From assembly GCF_002734215.1 (NCBI RefSeq), contig NZ_NSEB01000010.1, positions 62,001 to 126,000 on the forward strand: a stretch of 64,000 bases of DNA, in the 5' to 3' direction. The number at the start of each line of letters is the position of its first letter. Position 1 is the stretch's first letter. This DNA comes from Fredinandcohnia onubensis (lineage in GTDB: Bacteria > Bacillota > Bacilli > Bacillales > Bacillaceae_L). Positions 61,227 to 64,000 of the stretch are shown here, piece by piece. The notes beneath the pieces are model-generated. The model had not been told where the DNA came from and made no database searches. It saw only the letters and a list, made by a program, of their open reading frames with translations. The translations under genes were made by a program, and so were the position numbers.

Positions 61227-61512
61227 ACTCTTCTTCAGATTCTTCTTCTGATAAGTCTAATTTTTCTCCACCAATCGAGATGTAAGAGAAAATATCTAAA
61301 TCTGGCTTTGCTTTTGCCATACCTTGAATGTATGGTGTGATCGTGTCTTTAAAATCCTTACTTACACCTAATTCCTCACAGTGTCCATAGACATACATTT
61401 TTTTATCATCAAAGAAAAACGAGATATAGCCAAGTGCTTTTTTATCTTGATTGACTATGTTTAGTATTTGACATTCTTCCTTGATAACCTCTGGAGAAAC
61501 AAAAATTTGCAA
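61225..61512 (-). CDS. Conserved hypothetical protein (95 aa)
   Basis: 95 residues, soluble, acidic C-terminus (GGEKLDLSEEESEEE), beta-rich start (MQIFVSPEVIKEEC). GGAGAGG precedes the ATG and a terminator lies at the stop. It appears to be transcribed with the upstream MFS gene (23 bases apart). No family recognised. Confidence 0.7.
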   Translation of the reverse strand: MQIFVSPEVIKEECQILNIVNQDKKALGYISFFFDDKKMYVYGHCEELGVSKDFKDTITPYIQGMAKAKPDLDIFSYISIGGEKLDLSEEESEEE

Positions 61513-61535
61513 AGCTCAACCTCTCCTTTATCATA

Positions 61536-62783
61536 TTAGGTAAACTGAAGTTTTTTGAACAGGGAATCATTTGTTTCTTTATTAGGTTTCTTCTTTTTAA
61601 CATGAATTAGGAGCATACATAAAAGCCCAACTACAAGTGTTAAGGATGCAGTTGTTAAAAACATACCGGCTCTTGACCAATTCATTAACCAACCGTAAAT
61701 AGGTGGACCAATGGCCACTCCCAAGAAGCGAACAGACCCATAAAGAGAAGTAACAAATCCTCGCTTTTCTGATGATACAGAGCCCGTTATAAAGCTGTTT
61801 ATACAAGGTAATACAAGCCCAGTTCCAATACTGCTGATTGCCAAAACGGCAATAAACGGAATCAAGCTCTCAAAAAAGACTAATAATGCAAACGATACAG
61901 TCATGAGTATAAGTCCAATGATGATAAGCTTTTTCATCAAAGGCATCTTTTTACCAATTTTACTACCTGTAATATACGATGTTGTTGTCATGCATAATAA
62001 TGGAATTGCTAATATGGCTCCTTTAAGTACACCATCAGTATCATACGTTTTTTCTAATACATCAGATAAGTAAAAGAGAATCCCAAAAAGCGTGAATAAG
62101 CAGGTTGCTCCAGCTAAATATGCCGTGAATAACCATCTACCTTCATGTTTAAACACCGAAAACAATCCGCGCACATATTTTTTAAGTGGGGGTGGTTCTT
62201 TCTTTTGCTTTTTCTCTTTAACAAAGAATATCGTGAGAAATACGGAAATTAAGCAAAAAATAGGGAAAGCAAAAAAGGCAGCATACCAAAATAGCAACGC
62301 TAGAAGGGAACCGATAATAGGTGATATAACCTTCCCAAAGCCATTTGAAGCCTCCACGAGTCCTAAAACTCGGCTTTGTTTTCCCCCTTTAAATAAATCT
62401 CCAGTAAGCGCCATTGCGATAGGTGCTGTTCCTGCCGCACCGATACCCTGCATAAGCCTACCAGCCATGATCCAAAAATACGGATTAGAAAACCACGCGG
62501 CTGCAGCACCAGCAAGCAATCCACCTGTACCGTAAAGAATTAATGCAGGTATAATCACCGCTTTCCTAGAAAAACGATCTGAGAAATAGCCAAGTAATGG
62601 GATTGAAATCGCCGCTGCAACTGAGAATGTTGTGATTACAAGACTCACCTGAAATTGGCTGATATCTAGCTCTTTTTGCATTTGTGGTAAAACAGGGATG
62701 AGCATCGAATTACCAAGTACCAGGATTAGTGGGATAGAACTAATCGCAACAATTGTCATTGCTGAGTTTTTTTGATTTGACAA
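61536..62783 (-). CDS. yitG: MFS transporter, YitG-like
   Basis: About 415 residues, 12 hydrophobic helices, DHA1-type. The [20 protein letters not shown] first helix and motif [13 protein letters not shown] are visible. B. subtilis YitG, near yitD, is the likely relative. TTG 62783 is taken as start because AAGGAGATGC lies just upstream; the longer frame to 62867 adds a basic tail with no ribosome site. Divergent from yitD; the substrate could be a sulfonate or drug. Confidence 0.85.
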   Translation of the reverse strand: MSNQKNSAMTIVAISSIPLILVLGNSMLIPVLPQMQKELDISQFQVSLVITTFSVAAAISIPLLGYFSDRFSRKAVIIPALILYGTGGLLAGAAAAWFSNPYFWIMAGRLMQGIGAAGTAPIAMALTGDLFKGGKQSRVLGLVEASNGFGKVISPIIGSLLALLFWYAAFFAFPIFCLISVFLTIFFVKEKKQKKEPPPLKKYVRGLFSVFKHEGRWLFTAYLAGATCLFTLFGILFYLSDVLEKTYDTDGVLKGAILAIPLLCMTTTSYITGSKIGKKMPLMKKLIIIGLILMTVSFALLVFFESLIPFIAVLAISSIGTGLVLPCINSFITGSVSSEKRGFVTSLYGSVRFLGVAIGPPIYGWLMNWSRAGMFLTTASLTLVVGLLCMLLIHVKKKKPNKETNDSLFKKLQFT

Positions 62784-63099
62784 GTTTTTGCATCTCCTTC
62801 TTTTACGGTATGTAAAAGGCTGGATGAACTTCATCCGTTCCTCTCTTGTCATTGTCGTTAAAATCAATTATTGCCTTACTATTTTTTCAATATCTCACGA
62901 AACCTATTCTGTAAGTAGTTTCCAAATGAACAGTGCCCAGAAAAGCCCAATCTATACACCCTTTACCTATTTTTGAATAACATATCAACTGTAAGAAGAT
63001 GGGTATATGTAATAAAAATAGAACAGAAGCCTAAGAAGAATTGGGCAAATGTAGTGAGGATTTTTTATCCTTACGCTGGACTAAGGAGGAGTTATTCCT

Positions 63100-63867
63100 A
63101 TGAATTTTTTAGATGTTCCTTTACGAACACAGGGAGAACGAAGCTATGGACTTACGTCAATCGCTGATTTTGGTACGCCATTAGGTCAATTAGAGGCTTA
63201 TTTACAGGATTATCATTCCTATATCGATATCGCGAAAATTGGGATTGGCTCCGCTTATGTGACCCCAAACCTACAAGAAAAAATCAACCTCTATAAAAAA
63301 TACAATGTCATCCCTTATTGTGGCGGAACCCTTTTTGAAAAATGCTTTGCGCAAGAGAAACTTGACGAATATGCAAAAAGCCTACAAACGCTAGGGATTG
63401 AATGGATTGAGATTTCAAATGGAACAATTGACATCCCACTTCATAAGAGAATTTCATTAATCAAAAAACTAAAACAACATTTTAATGTCATTGCAGAGGT
63501 TGGTTCAAAAGATCAAGATAAAGAAATGCCCTTATCTGAGTGGGAACATGAGATTAATTTACTGCTGGCAACGGGTTGTAAATATGTCATAACTGAGGGG
63601 AGAGACTCAGGGACAGCAGGTATTTACAATCGTTCAGGCAACGTCAACATGGATTTAATTAATCAAATTTCCCAAAATATTGACGTAAATAAGGTGATAT
63701 TTGAAGCACCGACTCCTAAGCAACAAATGTTTTTTATTAACCAGTTTGGAGCGAATGTCAACCTCGGAAATGTGAAATTACAAGATGTACTCGTTTTAGA
63801 ATCACAAAGACTCGGACTACGAAGCGAAACATTTTTCCTGGGGGAGAAGACATGGAACTTACCTTAA
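63100..63867 (+). CDS. yitD: Phosphosulfolactate synthase YitD (ComA family)
   Basis: 255 residues of the ComA family, a TIM-barrel enzyme joining sulfite with phosphoenolpyruvate to give 2-phospho-3-sulfolactate. Key stretches are IDIAKIGIGSAYVTP, VIPYCGGTLFE, WIEISNGTIDIP, VIAEVGSKD and VITEGRDSGTAGIYN. In B. subtilis the pathway makes 3-sulfolactate for spores. AAGGAGGAG precedes the ATG; a GTGAGGA / TCCTTAC stem (63054-63077) stands in the leader. It overlaps the next gene by 16 bases. Confidence 0.9.
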   Translation: MNFLDVPLRTQGERSYGLTSIADFGTPLGQLEAYLQDYHSYIDIAKIGIGSAYVTPNLQEKINLYKKYNVIPYCGGTLFEKCFAQEKLDEYAKSLQTLGIEWIEISNGTIDIPLHKRISLIKKLKQHFNVIAEVGSKDQDKEMPLSEWEHEINLLLATGCKYVITEGRDSGTAGIYNRSGNVNMDLINQISQNIDVNKVIFEAPTPKQQMFFINQFGANVNLGNVKLQDVLVLESQRLGLRSETFFLGEKTWNLP

Positions 63868-64000
63868 TCAGGCATCTTCCAACTGAATGGAACGAAAAAG
63901 GAGTTCTCCAAGGGAGCAAGGATATTCCCATTTTAGAGCTAACTGACGCAAACAAAAAGGCAATTGAAAACAATAAAGAATTGTTAAAACCAACATACTC
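63852..64000 (+). CDS. Histidine phosphatase (phosphoglycerate mutase-like), 5' part
   Basis: ATG 63852 and 49 residues to the window edge. The RHLPTEWNEKGVLQGS start matches the phosphohistidine motif of the superfamily (RHG-type), with the leucine-proline variant. It overlaps yitD, so it is coupled. In the sulfolactate pathway a phosphatase (B. subtilis YitC) is needed, but that family is different; this may be YitE/F-like or another phosphatase. The rest is outside the window. Confidence 0.75.
   Translation, partial: MELTLIRHLPTEWNEKGVLQGSKDIPILELTDANKKAIENNKELLKPTY

Noticed and set aside
62092-62535. 147-codon plus-strand frame
   Set aside because: Antisense to the YitG-like MFS gene, low-complexity product, no ribosome site.

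Overview
The window is 64 kb of low-GC chromosome from an endospore-forming member of the Bacillaceae, close to Bacillus in the broad sense. The evidence is gene content and order: long stretches follow the Bacillus subtilis yp- region (mrfA-mrfB-cotD-ypsA-gpsB-rnpB-ypsC-ypvA-ypwA; bpsA-bpsB-dynA-ypbS-fen-sspL; ypeP-ypdP-ypdQ-ypeQ-cspD; ypgR-brxA-ypiP-ypjP-thyA-dfrA-yplQ-ilvA-ypmP). Spore genes (cotD, sspL, yitD), Gram-positive ribosome binding sites and frequent TTG/GTG starts agree with this. No phage, IS transposase, tRNA or CRISPR array was seen. The species cannot be fixed from the sequence alone.

Layout. 1-4.0 kb: end of an oligopeptide-binding protein gene, then oppBCDF. 4.0-9.0 kb: ydjO behind a structured leader, a cold-shock gene, an MFS efflux pump divergent from its TetR regulator, and selO. 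9.0-20.5 kb: mitomycin-repair pair mrfAB, cotD, ypsA, gpsB, RNase P RNA, an rRNA methyltransferase-like gene, an XPD/DinG-type helicase and an M32 carboxypeptidase. 20.5-25 kb: a type-B heme-copper oxidase (three subunits, minus strand) and a tandem P-loop ATPase. 25-36.3 kb: alkylpyrone genes bpsAB, a Fur-box-controlled microprotein, the double dynamin DynA, fen, sspL, two RNase H-like genes and a queuosine-precursor transporter behind a preQ1-I riboswitch. 36.3-48.4 kb: topB, a TetR/SCP2/methyltransferase group, metA, fhs, degV, an HD hydrolase and the ABC-F protein YfmR. 48.4-49.2 kb: four ~154-bp tandem repeats. 49.3-61.5 kb: an NlpC/P60 endopeptidase, ypgR-brxA-ypiP, ypjP, a lethal-factor-like metalloprotease, thyA-dfrA, yplQ, CodY-box ilvA, ypmP, a second degV and a PCYCGC lipoprotein. 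61.5-64 kb: YitG-like MFS transporter, phosphosulfolactate synthase YitD and the start of a histidine phosphatase.

Functional groups. One-carbon and nucleotide metabolism (fhs, thyA, dfrA), amino-acid supply (opp, metA, ilvA), DNA repair and topology (mrfAB, ypvA, fen, topB), RNA processing and translation (rnpB, ypsC, yfmR, queuosine uptake), envelope and division (gpsB, dynA, NlpC/P60) and spore traits (cotD, sspL, sulfolactate synthesis).

Most interesting non-coding content. (1) A preQ1-I riboswitch before ypdP. (2) A near-perfect Fur box on a good promoter before an unannotated 42-residue membrane microprotein. (3) Two families of dispersed intergenic repeats, two copies each, one of which carries false ORFs. 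(4) A four-copy ~154-bp tandem repeat, each unit with a hairpin. (5) A ~120-nt closed RNA structure ahead of ydjO. (6) CRP/FNR-like, CodY and SigK-type sites. All calls come from reading the sequence; no database search was run.
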